From NCBI GenBank assembly GCA_001580565.1, contig LRBF01000209.1, forward strand, positions 38,270 to 102,269: 64,000 nucleotides of DNA, read 5' to 3'. The DNA comes from Caballeronia megalochromosomata. Its GTDB lineage: Bacteria; Pseudomonadota; Gammaproteobacteria; Burkholderiales; Burkholderiaceae. A model generated the notes under the pieces. That model searched no databases. It worked only from the letters and a program-made list of their open reading frames with translations, and was not told where the DNA came from. The position numbers and the translations under genes are program-made. Shown one piece after another: positions 8,468 through 17,668 of this stretch (position 1 is its first letter; the number at the start of each line of letters is the position of its first letter).

Positions 8468-9532
8468 TCAGGCGGCCGCTTCTGCCTCTTGCGCCCGGCG
8501 GCGCGCGATGACGGCTTCGAGCGGCGCGGCATCGACCCAGCCGTCGAAGTCGAAATCGGCGGGCAGAAAGGCGTGATGCAGCAGGAAGTTCTTGAAATGC
8601 ACGAGGGCGTCGAGCGCGTCCGAGTCGAGCCCAAGATCGAGCTGACGATGCAGTCCGCCAGCGTACGCGCGCGGTATCCAATACTCGGCGCAGCGCACCT
8701 CGCGCGCAACATACGCCGCGATCTCAGCGGGATGCCCGCACGCCCAGGCCGCTGCTTCGAGCGTTCGCTCCAGCACACGCTCGACGAGATCGGGACGTTC
8801 GCGCAGCAGTTGCGCATCGACGGTCAGCGGACGCGGCGTGCCATTGTTCGCATGCGCCCGGCGATCGTGATGCGCGGATATGTCGATCAGTACGCGCGCG
8901 CCCAGAACGTTCGCGATTTCGAGACCCGTCGCGCCCTTTACGAACACGACGTCCGCCTCTCCGCGCAGCAGCGCCTCTGCCTCGCGCGCGAACTCGTGCG
9001 CCCGCTGCGCGTCAAGCCATGCGCCGACGGGAAGATCGTCGGCGGGTTTTGCGTCGACGAGCCCGCGCGGCGAGTGAGGCAGATCGACGAGCCGAACATC
9101 GTCGAGTGCCGCATTGGCCACCTGCAGCAGCGACGAGAAACCGCGCAAAGCCGACGCGCGATGAAAGTCCACCGCCTGCGAGCGCGTATTTAGCGGCAGG
9201 CCGAAGCGACGGCCCGCGAGGCTTGCGCGCGTCGGCTGCAATTGCGTACTGAGCGTAATGAGCGCTTGAAACTCATCGACCCACGTGAGGCCGATAAGCC
9301 GTGTGTCGCTGCCTTGCGCGCGCGCCCACAGCGCCGGAATGTTTCCGCCCTGACGGAACGACCACGGCTGCCCATGCGTGAAATGCGAGCGGCGCACGAG
9401 CGGATCGGCGGCGTCCTGCAGCGCTTTCACGTCGATGCCCTCGGCGGCGAACTCGGCCTCTAGCTCGCCTCGTTGAGCGGCAATGCCGAACGGCGTCGGC
9501 GCGGGGCAACGGGTGTACCAGATTCGGCTCAT
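8468..9532 (-). CDS. DszB-like aromatic sulfinate desulfinase
   Basis: About 354 residues. The fold is that of a periplasmic binding protein-like enzyme without a signal peptide. It aligns by eye with Rhodococcus DszB (2'-hydroxybiphenyl-2-sulfinate desulfinase): WYTRCPAPTP versus the DszB CPVPN segment, RSHFTHGQPWSFRQGGNIPALW versus HFTYDQP..TRFGGEIP (shown here split), then TRLIGLTW and LAGRRFGLP. The catalytic residues known in DszB (Cys27, His60, Arg70) correspond to Cys9, His50 and Arg60 here, with His-Arg spacing unchanged. The expected reaction is hydrolysis of a C-SO2 bond, releasing sulfite. Start is uncertain (ATG at 9532 or 9571). It is cotranscribed with the SfnG-like monooxygenase gene upstream. 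An alternative reading is a TauA/SsuA-like binding protein, but the absence of a signal and the conserved triad argue against it. Confidence 0.82.
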   Translation of the reverse strand: MSRIWYTRCPAPTPFGIAAQRGELEAEFAAEGIDVKALQDAADPLVRRSHFTHGQPWSFRQGGNIPALWARAQGSDTRLIGLTWVDEFQALITLSTQLQPTRASLAGRRFGLPLNTRSQAVDFHRASALRGFSSLLQVANAALDDVRLVDLPHSPRGLVDAKPADDLPVGAWLDAQRAHEFAREAEALLRGEADVVFVKGATGLEIANVLGARVLIDISAHHDRRAHANNGTPRPLTVDAQLLRERPDLVERVLERTLEAAAWACGHPAEIAAYVAREVRCAEYWIPRAYAGGLHRQLDLGLDSDALDALVHFKNFLLHHAFLPADFDFDGWVDAAPLEAVIARRRAQEAEAAA

Positions 9533-9551
9533 GGGAATGTGAGGCGTGAAG

Positions 9552-10760
9552 TCAATGCCGCAGGCCGGCATCGCGCAGCAGCGGCAGAACGCGGTCGCCG
9601 AAGAAGTCGAGGTCGGGTTTGAAGTCGAAGAAGCTCAACTGCACGCCGTCGATGCCGGCGCGATGCAGGCGCACGATGGTGTCGGCGACTTCCTCCGGCG
9701 ATCCGGTGATCGAAACGTTGCCGCCTACCGCGCGCGCCGCGGCTTGCGTGCGCTGATCGATGCCGCCGCGCCACGCGTGCGCGTCGCTGTCGAAGCGCTG
9801 AAAACTGCCTTCGTCGGCATGTGCAACGATCGCATCGCGATACGCGCGCGCCTCGGCCGCCCTCTCGCGGCACACGACGAGCGGGTTGATTAGCGTGCGG
9901 ATCGTGCGGCCATGCTTCGCGGCGGCGGCTTTCACACGGGCGGCGTGCGCGGGCAGCGCCTCCAGCGCGCGATCGATGTCCGGCCCCGCCGGGCTCGTGA
10001 TGAACACGACATCCGAATAGCGCGCGGCGAATTCGATGCCTGCGTCCGAGCCGGTCGCATTGATGAGCAGAGGCCTGCCATAGCGAGGCTTGGGCGTGAC
10101 GAACGCGCCATTGAGCTTCCAGCTCGACAGCTCCGGTTCGAACGTGAAGTTTTCGCGTTGCGCCCAGAGCTGCTGCACGGCATCGATGAACTCTGCGGCC
10201 ATCTCATAGCGTTGATCGTGCTCGATGCGGTTCCAGCCGAACATCTCATGCTCTACCGCACGATGTCCCGTCACGATGTTGATTCCCCAGCGCCCGCGCG
10301 AGATGTGATCGAGGGTCGCCGTGAACTTCGCGAAGTGCAGCGGGTGCCACGGGCCGTACAGCACGTGGCTGGTGGCCGCGAGAATTATGCGCTCGGTGCG
10401 GGCGGTGAGCGCGGCGAGCGTCATGAAAGAATCGAGCGCCTCGCCGTTGAAGACGCCGCCGTAGCCGCCTTTCGGCAGCCATTGAGACAGCGCAAACACG
10501 AGGTCGAAGCCGAGCGATTCGGCTTTCAGCACGAGTTCGGCGTTGTAGTCGAAGGACCAGTCGGTCGTGCGCGGTAACGTGGATGCGCTCCAGCCGCCTG
10601 CCTGGATCGGCAGGAAAAGTCCCAGCATGAGCGGCTGCGCGAACACTCGCGACACCGGACTGTCGGGAAACTGCGCGGGCGACGCGACATCGACGAATGC
10701 GCTCGCACGCGACTGTGAGGCCTGTACTTCAGCGTATGCGGGGTGCGTGGTTTCGCTCAT
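9552..10760 (-). CDS. Luciferase-like FMNH2-dependent monooxygenase (SfnG/SsuD-like)
   Basis: About 402 residues from MSETTHPAYAEV (ATG 10760); ATG 10820 in frame is an alternative and no start has a strong Shine-Dalgarno site. Luciferase-like core: GLFLPIQAGGW, DWSFDYNAELVLKAESLGFD, GPWHPLHFAKFTATLDHISR, GRWGINIVTGHRAVEHEMFG, EHDQRYEMAAEFIDAV, and NATGSDAGIEFAARYSDVVF. The pattern is closest to dimethylsulfone monooxygenase (SfnG) and pyrimidine/alkanesulfonate monooxygenases. It is the first gene of the seven-gene minus-strand operon and lies directly before the DszB-like gene. A sulfone or sulfonate substrate is inferred from that context. Confidence 0.85.
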   Translation of the reverse strand: MSETTHPAYAEVQASQSRASAFVDVASPAQFPDSPVSRVFAQPLMLGLFLPIQAGGWSASTLPRTTDWSFDYNAELVLKAESLGFDLVFALSQWLPKGGYGGVFNGEALDSFMTLAALTARTERIILAATSHVLYGPWHPLHFAKFTATLDHISRGRWGINIVTGHRAVEHEMFGWNRIEHDQRYEMAAEFIDAVQQLWAQRENFTFEPELSSWKLNGAFVTPKPRYGRPLLINATGSDAGIEFAARYSDVVFITSPAGPDIDRALEALPAHAARVKAAAAKHGRTIRTLINPLVVCRERAAEARAYRDAIVAHADEGSFQRFDSDAHAWRGGIDQRTQAAARAVGGNVSITGSPEEVADTIVRLHRAGIDGVQLSFFDFKPDLDFFGDRVLPLLRDAGLRH

Positions 10761-11021
10761 GTTGCGTGTCCATATGGTTGGCCTCTCGCCGTCATACATC
10801 GGGGCATGAAAGTTAAGCACGCGCTCATGCTTGCCGACAACGAATCATTTATGGTTTGTTTTCGACGTGCCGCATTGCCGCCGACGTCATATGCTTTTCG
10901 ACGCGCCATGCTTTTCATATGCGCAACCGTTCGTTCACGCGTGCGCGATGCCGTTTTATCGTGATCGCTGCGGCGCGTCTCATCCGGCCGTCAAACAACG
11001 AACAGAAAGGAACGGCATCAC
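10761..11021. promoter_or_regulatory. Divergent promoter region with a 9-bp direct repeat
   Basis: This region drives the SfnG/DszB operon leftward and the ABC transporter operon rightward. It contains the direct repeat ATGCTTTTC at 10891-10899 and 10908-10916, 17 bases apart, framed by two CATATG palindromes at 10889-10894 and 10916-10921. The arrangement resembles a site for a dimeric regulator such as a LysR-type sulfur regulator, but the regulator is not encoded nearby. No confident -35/-10 pair was assigned. Confidence 0.45.
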
Positions 11022-12620
11022 ATGGCAGGCTTCGAACGACGCGATTTTCTGATCTCATCAGGTGCGGCGCTCGCGTCCGCCGGCCTGTCTTCGCTCGCCT
11101 TTGCGCAAGAAGCGGCTCCTAAGCGTGGCGGCACGCTCAACATGCTGATCAATCCCGAGCCGCCCGTGCTCGTATCGATCTTCCAGACGACGGGCCCCGC
11201 GCTCGTCGCGAGCTCGAAGGTGCTCGAAGGCCTGCTCGCCTATGACTTCGATCTGAAGCCGAAGGCGCAGCTCGCGACCTCGTGGAACGTGAGCCCGGAC
11301 GGTCTTAAGTACACGTTCACGCTGCGCCAAAACGTGAAGTGGCACGACGGCGAGCCGTTCACGTCGGCGGATGTGGCGTTTTCCATCGACTTGTTGAAGT
11401 CGATTCATCCGCGCGGGCGCAGCACCTTCGCCAACGTGACCCGCGTGTCGACGCCCGATGCGCGCACCGCAGTCATCGAGCTGTCGAAGCCCGCGCCGTA
11501 TCTGCTGAAGGCGCTGTCGGCGGGCGAATCGCCGATCGTGCCGAAGCATCTCTATGCGAACGGCGATCCGCTGACGAATCCGCACAACAATGCGCCCATC
11601 GGGACCGGGCCGTTCCGCTTCAAGTCGTGGACGCGGGGCGCGAGCATCGTCTATGAGCGCAATCCGGATTACTGGGATGCGGGCAAGCCGTATATCGATT
11701 CGCTCGTCTTCAAGGTGATTCCCGATGCCGCCGCACGCTCCGCCGCGTTCGAAACCGGGGCGCTCGATTTAGGCGGCGAGAATCCCGTACCGCTCTCGGA
11801 TCTGCCGCGTCTCACGCAATTGCCGCAACTCGCCGTGGAAACGCGCGGTTATCGCTTCCTGGAGCCGCTGTCGGAGATCGACTTCAACCTCGATCATCCG
11901 ATCCTGAAGGACGTGCGCGTGCGTCAGGCGATTGCCCACGCGATCAATCCGCAGATCGTGCAGAAGACGATCGCCTACGGTTACGCCGATATTTCCCCGA
12001 CGCCGATCACGCCCGCCTCGCCGTATCACGACGCGAAGCTCGCGCCTTACGCATTCGATATCGCCAACGCGGAAAAGCTGCTCGACGTCGCGGGTTATCC
12101 GCGCAAGGACGGCGGCCCGCGCTTTCAATTGACGCACGATTTTCTGCCCTATGGCGACATGTACCGACGTCAGGCCGATTACGTGAAGTCGGCGCTCGCG
12201 CGCGTGGGTATCGACGTGACGGTGCGCTCGCAGGATCTGCCTTCGTTTCTCAAGCGCGTGTATGCGGACCGGCAATTCGACTTCACGAGCATCGGCGTGA
12301 ATACGCTGTTCGATCCGAGTGTGGGCGTGCAGCGCCTCTACTGGTCGAAGAATATCCGGCCCGGCGTGCCGTTCTCGAACGCACCGCACTACAGCAACGC
12401 GCAAGTCGATACGCTGCTCGAATCGGCGTCGATCGAAACTGATGAGAAGAAGCGCGTGGCGCTCTATCAGCAGTTTCAACAGATCGTGTACCGCGACCTG
12501 CCGATCCTGAATCTCGTCGCGCCGCGCATGGTGACGCTCGCGAACCGGCGCGTGCGCAATCACACGGTATCGGCGCAAGGGCTGGAAGGCAATCTCGCCG
12601 ATGTCTGGCTGAGCGCCTGA
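11022..12620 (+). CDS. ABC transporter substrate-binding protein, SBP_bac_5, Tat signal
   Basis: 532 residues. The N-terminus FERRDFLISSGAALASAG is a twin-arginine signal, so export is probably by Tat. The body is SBP_bac_5: GGTLNMLINPEPPVLVS, KVLEGLLAYDFDLKPKAQLA, RQNVKWHDGEPFTSADV, PIGTGPFRFKSW, NPDYWDAGKPYIDSL. It is the first gene of an operon encoding two permeases, a double ATPase and a DszC-like flavoprotein (to 17527), which makes it the cognate binding protein of this transporter. An organosulfur compound is the likely cargo because of the flavoprotein and the divergent desulfurisation operon. AAGGA lies 11 bases before the ATG. Confidence 0.92.
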   Translation: MAGFERRDFLISSGAALASAGLSSLAFAQEAAPKRGGTLNMLINPEPPVLVSIFQTTGPALVASSKVLEGLLAYDFDLKPKAQLATSWNVSPDGLKYTFTLRQNVKWHDGEPFTSADVAFSIDLLKSIHPRGRSTFANVTRVSTPDARTAVIELSKPAPYLLKALSAGESPIVPKHLYANGDPLTNPHNNAPIGTGPFRFKSWTRGASIVYERNPDYWDAGKPYIDSLVFKVIPDAAARSAAFETGALDLGGENPVPLSDLPRLTQLPQLAVETRGYRFLEPLSEIDFNLDHPILKDVRVRQAIAHAINPQIVQKTIAYGYADISPTPITPASPYHDAKLAPYAFDIANAEKLLDVAGYPRKDGGPRFQLTHDFLPYGDMYRRQADYVKSALARVGIDVTVRSQDLPSFLKRVYADRQFDFTSIGVNTLFDPSVGVQRLYWSKNIRPGVPFSNAPHYSNAQVDTLLESASIETDEKKRVALYQQFQQIVYRDLPILNLVAPRMVTLANRRVRNHTVSAQGLEGNLADVWLSA

Positions 12621-12632
12621 GGACAGACACCG

Positions 12633-13613
12633 ATGAACCGACGCACGCGCTTCGCCGCCATCGCGCGGCGCACCGCATGGCAAGCCCTGCCGACGATGCT
12701 CGCCATCGTGGTCCTGAACTTCTTTCTGCTGAAGCTGATGCCCGGCGACGCCGCCGACGTTCTCGCGGGCGAAGCCGGCTCCGCGACGGTCGAAACGCTG
12801 CAGGCGTTGCGCGCGAAGTTCGGCCTCGATCAACCGGTGCTGCATCAGCTCGGCGCGTATCTGTCGCATCTCGCGCACGGCAGTCTCGGCTATTCGCCGC
12901 GTTACGACGCGCCCGTCATGCAGCTCTTTCTGTCGCGTCTGCCGAACACCTTGCTGTTGATGGGCACGGCGCTCTCCCTCGCGATCGTCGCGGGCATCGT
13001 GCTCGGTGCGGTCATGGCGCATTGGGCGGGCAAGTGGCCGGATCGCGTGCTGTCTGTGCTCGCGCTTCTGCTGTATTCGACGCCGGGCTTCTGGATCGGC
13101 CTGCTCGCTATCGTGCTGTTCTCGGTGCATCTCGGCTGGCTGCCGAGCGGCGGCGATATTACCGTTGGCGCGTCGTTGCACGGCTTCGCGTATGCCGCCG
13201 ATGTCGCGAAGCATGTGCTGCTGCCAGCCGTGACGCTCGCCACTTTCTTCGTCGCGATCTATGCGCGTCTCACGCGCGCCGCGATGCTCGAAGTGAAGCG
13301 CCAGGATTTCGTGCGTACCGCGCATGCGAAGGGCCTGCATCCGCTGCGCGTTACCGTGCGACATGTGCTTCGCAACGCGCTGATGCCGCTCACGACTATG
13401 GTCGGCATTCACTTCGGCACGCTGCTCGGCGGCGCGGCGGTGACGGAGACCGTGTTTAGCTGGCCGGGCCTCGGGCGTCTCGCACTCGATGCCGTCATGG
13501 CGCGCGATTTCAGCGTGCTGCTCGGCGTGCTGCTGCTTTCGTCGCTGCTTGTAATCGTCGCCAATGTGGCGGTCGATCTGCTGCAGGCGTGGCTCGATCC
13601 ACGCATTGTCTGA
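12633..13613 (+). CDS. ABC transporter permease, DppB/OppB type
   Basis: 326 residues with about six membrane segments. Family marks: N-terminal helix with VVLNFFLLKLMPGDAADVLAG, LGYSPRYDAPV, and the cytoplasmic coupling loop RQDFVRTAHAKGLHPLRVTVRHVLRNAL (EAA-like) around residues 225-250, then GTLLGGAAVTETVFSWPGLG. It pairs with the DppC-type permease 20 bases downstream to form the membrane channel of a dipeptide-type importer. The spacing of 12 bases from the binding-protein gene shows cotranscription. It is closely similar to the permease at 38111. Confidence 0.93.
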   Translation: MNRRTRFAAIARRTAWQALPTMLAIVVLNFFLLKLMPGDAADVLAGEAGSATVETLQALRAKFGLDQPVLHQLGAYLSHLAHGSLGYSPRYDAPVMQLFLSRLPNTLLLMGTALSLAIVAGIVLGAVMAHWAGKWPDRVLSVLALLLYSTPGFWIGLLAIVLFSVHLGWLPSGGDITVGASLHGFAYAADVAKHVLLPAVTLATFFVAIYARLTRAAMLEVKRQDFVRTAHAKGLHPLRVTVRHVLRNALMPLTTMVGIHFGTLLGGAAVTETVFSWPGLGRLALDAVMARDFSVLLGVLLLSSLLVIVANVAVDLLQAWLDPRIV

Positions 13614-13633
13614 CTCATCGAACCTGAAAACCC

Positions 13634-14587
13634 ATGGCTTCCGATTCCCCCGAACTCGCTTCATCCGGCCACGGCTCCGCCTGGCGACGTCAGCTCGCCG
13701 GCGCGCTGTTCGGCGCGCGGCGCGCTCAAACTGCTCCCTACGCCCGCGCCTCGCGCGGCGTGTGGCGCGCGCTGCTGCGCAATCCGTCCGCGCTCGCGGG
13801 CATCGTCCTGCTGACTGCGTTCATCGCGCTTGCGCTGTGTGCGCCGCATTTCTTCCCCGGCGATCCGCTCGATATGGTCGCCGCGCCGTTCGAATGGCCC
13901 GGCAGTGATCCGCTATACCGCCTCGGCACCGATTCGCTCGGCCGCGACGTCGCCGCCGGCATCGCGCACGGCACACGCGTGTCGCTCCTGATCGGCGCAT
14001 CGGCGGCGGGGATCGGGCTCGTCATCGGCACGCTCGTCGGTGCGATCGGTGGCTTCTTCGGCGGCGTGATCGACGATCTTCTCGTGCGGGTCACCGAGCT
14101 TTTTCAAACCGTGCCGTCGTTTCTGCTCGTGATCGTGATCGTCGCGATCGGGCGGCCGAGCGTGACGGTGATCGCGCTGGCCATCGGCATCGCTTCGTGG
14201 CCGACGGTCGCGCGGATCGTGCGCGCTGAATTCCGCACGCTGCGTTCGTCCGACTTCGTGCTCGCCGCGCGCAGTCAAGGCTTTTCCGATGCGCGCATCA
14301 TCTTTGGCGAGATTCTGCCGAACGCGCTGCCGCCGGTGATCGTGACCGCATCGGTGATGGTCGCGAGCGCGATTCTGATCGAGTCTTCGCTCTCGTTCCT
14401 CGGCATGGGCGACCCGAATGTCGTCACGTGGGGCGGCATGATCGGCGCGGGGCGCGATTCGTTGCGCACGGCGTGGTATCTGACCGCCGTGCCGGGCGCG
14501 GCGATCGTGCTTGCGGTGCTCGCGCTCAATCTGCTTGGCGACGGCCTTAACGACGCACTCAACCCGCGCATGCGGGAACGTTCCTGA
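13634..14587 (+). CDS. ABC transporter permease, DppC/OppC type
   Basis: 317 residues. A longer N-terminal cytoplasmic part precedes ALAGIVLLTAFIALAL; then FPGDPLDMVAAPFEWPG, YRLGTDSLGRDVAAGIAHG (the conserved LGTDxxGRD of DppC), and the coupling loop SDFVLAARSQGFSDARIIFGEILPN. The end GDGLNDALNPRMRERS is typical. It is the second channel subunit of the importer encoded at 11022-16290, 14 bases before the ATPase gene. Confidence 0.93.
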   Translation: MASDSPELASSGHGSAWRRQLAGALFGARRAQTAPYARASRGVWRALLRNPSALAGIVLLTAFIALALCAPHFFPGDPLDMVAAPFEWPGSDPLYRLGTDSLGRDVAAGIAHGTRVSLLIGASAAGIGLVIGTLVGAIGGFFGGVIDDLLVRVTELFQTVPSFLLVIVIVAIGRPSVTVIALAIGIASWPTVARIVRAEFRTLRSSDFVLAARSQGFSDARIIFGEILPNALPPVIVTASVMVASAILIESSLSFLGMGDPNVVTWGGMIGAGRDSLRTAWYLTAVPGAAIVLAVLALNLLGDGLNDALNPRMRERS

Positions 14588-14601
14588 CCCGAGACCTGTC
14601 C

Positions 14602-16290
14602 GTGGCGAATCTTCTTGAAGTGCGCGATCTGCGCGTGAGTTTCGGCGCGCATCGCGCGGTGCGCGGCATCGATCTCGACATCGCCGAGGGCGAGACGCTC
14701 GCGCTCGTCGGCGAGTCCGGCTGCGGCAAATCCGCGACCGCTCTCTCGCTCATGCGGCTCGTGCCGGAGTCGGGCCGCGTGACGGGCAGCGTCCGCTTCG
14801 ACGGACGAGACGTGCTCGCGCTGAGCCCGCGTGAAATGCGCGATGTCCGCGGCAGCGAGATTTCGATGATCTTTCAGGAGCCGATGACATCGCTCAATCC
14901 GGTGCTCACGGTCGGCGCGCAAATCGTCGAGACCCTGCGGCGGCACGAAGCGCTGTCGAAGCGCTCGGCGATGAAGCGCGCTGTCGAACTGCTCGATCTC
15001 GTGCAAATTCCGGAGCCGCATCGGCGCGTATTCGACTATCCGCACGAGTTGTCCGGCGGACAGCGCCAGCGCGTGATGATCGCGATGGCCGTGGCATGCC
15101 GCCCGCGTCTGCTGATCGCGGATGAACCGACCACCGCGCTCGACGTCACCATTCAGGCGCGTATTCTCGAACTGCTCGCGGAGTTACGGCGCAATCTTTC
15201 GATGTCACTGCTGCTCATCACGCACGATCTCGGCGTCGTCGCGGAGCACGCGGATCGCGTCGCCGTGATGCTCGCGGGCGAAAAGGTCGAGGAAGCGCCG
15301 GTGCGCGAACTCTTCGAGCGGCCGCGGCATGCCTACACGCGCGGGCTGCTGGGCGCATCGCTGAACGTGGCGACGGAGTTGCATTACCGCGACTGGAAGC
15401 TGCCAGAGATTCGTCACGCGCAGGGCACCGATGGCAAGCCCGCGTTCAACGTGACGCCGCTTGCGCCTGTCAGCGCGCCGGAAACGTCATTCGACGACGA
15501 CGCGCCGCTGCTCTCGGTGCAACATCTGTCAGTCGATTATGCGCGTCGGCATGGCAAGGGCGCACTGCGCGCCGTCGATAACGTGTCGTTCGATATCGCG
15601 CGTGGCGAAACCGTGGGCCTCGTCGGCGAATCCGGCTGCGGCAAGTCGACGCTTTCGAAAGCGATCCTGCGTCTCGTGCCTGCGTCGAGTGGTGCAATCC
15701 GCCTGCGCGGTGTCGATCTCGCGCCTTTGAGCGAACGCGCATTGCGCCCGCTGCGGACGCAGGTGCAGATGGTGTTTCAGGACCCGTATGCGTCGCTGAA
15801 TCCGCGCCGCAGCGTCGGCGACATTCTCGATACGGTGATGATCGTGAACGGCATCGCCGATGCGCGCGAACGCCGCAGACGCGCGAGCGCGATGCTCGAT
15901 CGCGTCGGCCTGCCAAGCGCCGCACTTAATCGCTATCCGCACGAGTTTTCGGGCGGTCAACGGCAGCGCATCGGCATTGCGCGCGCGCTCGTGCTCGAGC
16001 CCGCGCTTCTGATCTGCGACGAGCCCGTCTCCGCGCTCGATGTGTCCATTCAGGCGCAGATACTCAATCTGCTCGTCGAGCTGAAGCGCGACCTCGGGCT
16101 CGCGTATCTCTTCATCTCGCACGATCTTTCGGTGGTGCGATATATCGCCGACCGCGTCCATGTGATGCATGGCGGGCGCATCGTCGACAGCGGAGATCAT
16201 CGCGAGATATGGCGCGCGCCGAAGCATGCGTACACGCGCACGCTGCTCGATGCGATTCCCGGCAAACGATTCGACGCGCAAGCCGCGTAG
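14602..16290 (+). CDS. Fused double ABC transporter ATPase (DppD-DppF type)
   Basis: 562 residues from a GTG start. Two complete nucleotide-binding domains are joined in one chain. The first (~1-270) has GESGCGKSATA (Walker A), LSGGQRQRVMIAMA (signature) and LLIADEPTTALD (Walker B). The second (~295-562) has GESGCGKSTLSK, FSGGQRQRIGIARAL and LICDEPVSALD. Both end with the oligopeptide-transporter tail (AYTRGLLGAS; HAYTRTLLDAIPG). It energises the two permeases upstream. The same fusion is found at 40766 in the second transporter. Confidence 0.94.
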   Translation: MANLLEVRDLRVSFGAHRAVRGIDLDIAEGETLALVGESGCGKSATALSLMRLVPESGRVTGSVRFDGRDVLALSPREMRDVRGSEISMIFQEPMTSLNPVLTVGAQIVETLRRHEALSKRSAMKRAVELLDLVQIPEPHRRVFDYPHELSGGQRQRVMIAMAVACRPRLLIADEPTTALDVTIQARILELLAELRRNLSMSLLLITHDLGVVAEHADRVAVMLAGEKVEEAPVRELFERPRHAYTRGLLGASLNVATELHYRDWKLPEIRHAQGTDGKPAFNVTPLAPVSAPETSFDDDAPLLSVQHLSVDYARRHGKGALRAVDNVSFDIARGETVGLVGESGCGKSTLSKAILRLVPASSGAIRLRGVDLAPLSERALRPLRTQVQMVFQDPYASLNPRRSVGDILDTVMIVNGIADARERRRRASAMLDRVGLPSAALNRYPHEFSGGQRQRIGIARALVLEPALLICDEPVSALDVSIQAQILNLLVELKRDLGLAYLFISHDLSVVRYIADRVHVMHGGRIVDSGDHREIWRAPKHAYTRTLLDAIPGKRFDAQAA

Positions 16291-16324
16291 AGCACGCATC
16301 AAGACCATAGGAACGTCACGTCAT

Positions 16325-17527
16325 ATGTCGGATAGAAATCAGAAACTCGAAGCCGCGCTCGCCGCATTGCCGGAATTGGCAGAGTCCATCGGCGAAGAAG
16401 CGGCTGCACGCGAGGCGCGCCGCGAACTGCCGTTCAAGGCCTTTACGCTGTTTCGTCGGTCGGGACTCGGCACATTGCGCTTTCCCCTCGAATGGGGCGG
16501 ACTCGGCGGCTCGCTGGAAAACGTCTTCGAAGTGGTCGCAACGCTTGCCGCGCACGAAAGCAACGTCGCGCACGCGTTGCGCATTCATTTCGACCAGACA
16601 GAAGCGCTGTTGCTATCGCCGCGCACGCCGTTCAATGCATTGCAGATCAAGCGTGTGGCAGAAGGAGCGATCTTTGGCGGCGCATCGACCGAAGCGGGAA
16701 CATCGCGTCCCGGGGAAATCACGACGCAACTCCGGCGCGAAGGCGATCACTTCCGTCTCAGCGGTCGCAAGTACTACGCGACGGGCACCGCGTTCTCCGA
16801 TTACGCGCGCCTGAACGTGCAGGACGAGCACGGCGAAGCCGCGATAGCGGTCGTGCCGGTTAGACGCGAAGGGCTGCATGTGCTCGACGACTGGGACGGC
16901 ATGGGGCAACGCATGACCGCGAGCGGCAGTCTCGAGTTCGACGATCTCATCGTGTACGCCGACGAGGTCACGCCGCGCGTGCAGACGACGCTCACGGGTC
17001 GCCACGGCGGCGCGCTGCGTCAGTTGCATCTGGTCGCGGTGGCGGCGGGCATTGTACGCAACGTAGTCGCGGATGCGCAGCGCTATGTGCTGAAGCACGG
17101 GCGGCCTGTGCTGCACAGCGCGGCCCCGTCCGCGCGAGAAGACGCGTTCATTCAGCAGGTCGTAGGCGAACTGAGCGCGAACAGTCATGCGATCGATGTG
17201 CTCGTGCGCGACAACGCACGCGTGCTCGAACGATCGTCCCAGGCAATCCGCAACGGCGACGCAAATGCCGACGCGCTCGTGCTCGAAGGCGCACTCGCGA
17301 CTGCGCGCACGCAGATCGTCGTCAGCAAGCTCGCGCTCGGTGCCGCGGAACGGATGTTCGAGGCGGGCGGCGCATCGGCGACGGCACGCGCGCATAACTT
17401 CGATCGTCACTGGCGCAATCTACGCACGATCTTTAGCCACAACCCGCTGCTGCACAAGGCGCGCGTGATCGGCGATTACGCGCTTAACGGCGTGACGACG
17501 CATCTGACGGAAGGGCGTGTGTTTTGA
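16325..17527 (+). CDS. SfnB/DszC-like flavin monooxygenase (acyl-CoA dehydrogenase fold)
   Basis: 400 residues from ATG 16325, which begins MSDRNQKLEAALAALPEL; upstream in-frame ATGs overlap the ATPase gene. Marks: FRRSGLGTLRFPLEWGGLGG, ESNVAHALRIHFDQTEALL, GGASTEAGTSRP, HFRLSGRKYYATGTAFSDYA, LDDWDGMGQRMTASGSLEFD and the C-terminal DRHWRNLRTIFSHNP with YALNG. The DRxWRNxRTxxxHNP motif is shared with DszC and SfnB, and the His aligns with the DszC active-site region. It is the last gene of the transporter operon, so the imported compound is probably its substrate, with FMNH2 supplied by a separate reductase. Confidence 0.87.
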   Translation: MSDRNQKLEAALAALPELAESIGEEAAAREARRELPFKAFTLFRRSGLGTLRFPLEWGGLGGSLENVFEVVATLAAHESNVAHALRIHFDQTEALLLSPRTPFNALQIKRVAEGAIFGGASTEAGTSRPGEITTQLRREGDHFRLSGRKYYATGTAFSDYARLNVQDEHGEAAIAVVPVRREGLHVLDDWDGMGQRMTASGSLEFDDLIVYADEVTPRVQTTLTGRHGGALRQLHLVAVAAGIVRNVVADAQRYVLKHGRPVLHSAAPSAREDAFIQQVVGELSANSHAIDVLVRDNARVLERSSQAIRNGDANADALVLEGALATARTQIVVSKLALGAAERMFEAGGASATARAHNFDRHWRNLRTIFSHNPLLHKARVIGDYALNGVTTHLTEGRVF

Positions 17528-17668
17528 GGATCTGCGCCGATCGCGTCATCCTCGCCTAGCGCCTTTAGACGGCCGATAAACAAATGATCAAATATTGGTT
17601 ATGCGCGAAGCGACCTGCGGCGAGAATGAAGTTTCCACTGAATGCTCGAGTGACGGAGAGAGTCGAAC

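Noticed and set aside
9552..10760. Assignment of a specific substrate (dimethylsulfone) and symbol sfnG
   Set aside because: The family match is good, but SfnG, pyrimidine and sulfonate monooxygenases cannot be separated by eye, so no symbol is given.
11769..13664. Long antisense open frame on the minus strand across the binding-protein and permease genes
   Set aside because: The opposite strand encodes well-recognised ABC proteins; the antisense text is His/Arg-rich with no signal, motif or ribosome site. It results from high GC codon bias.
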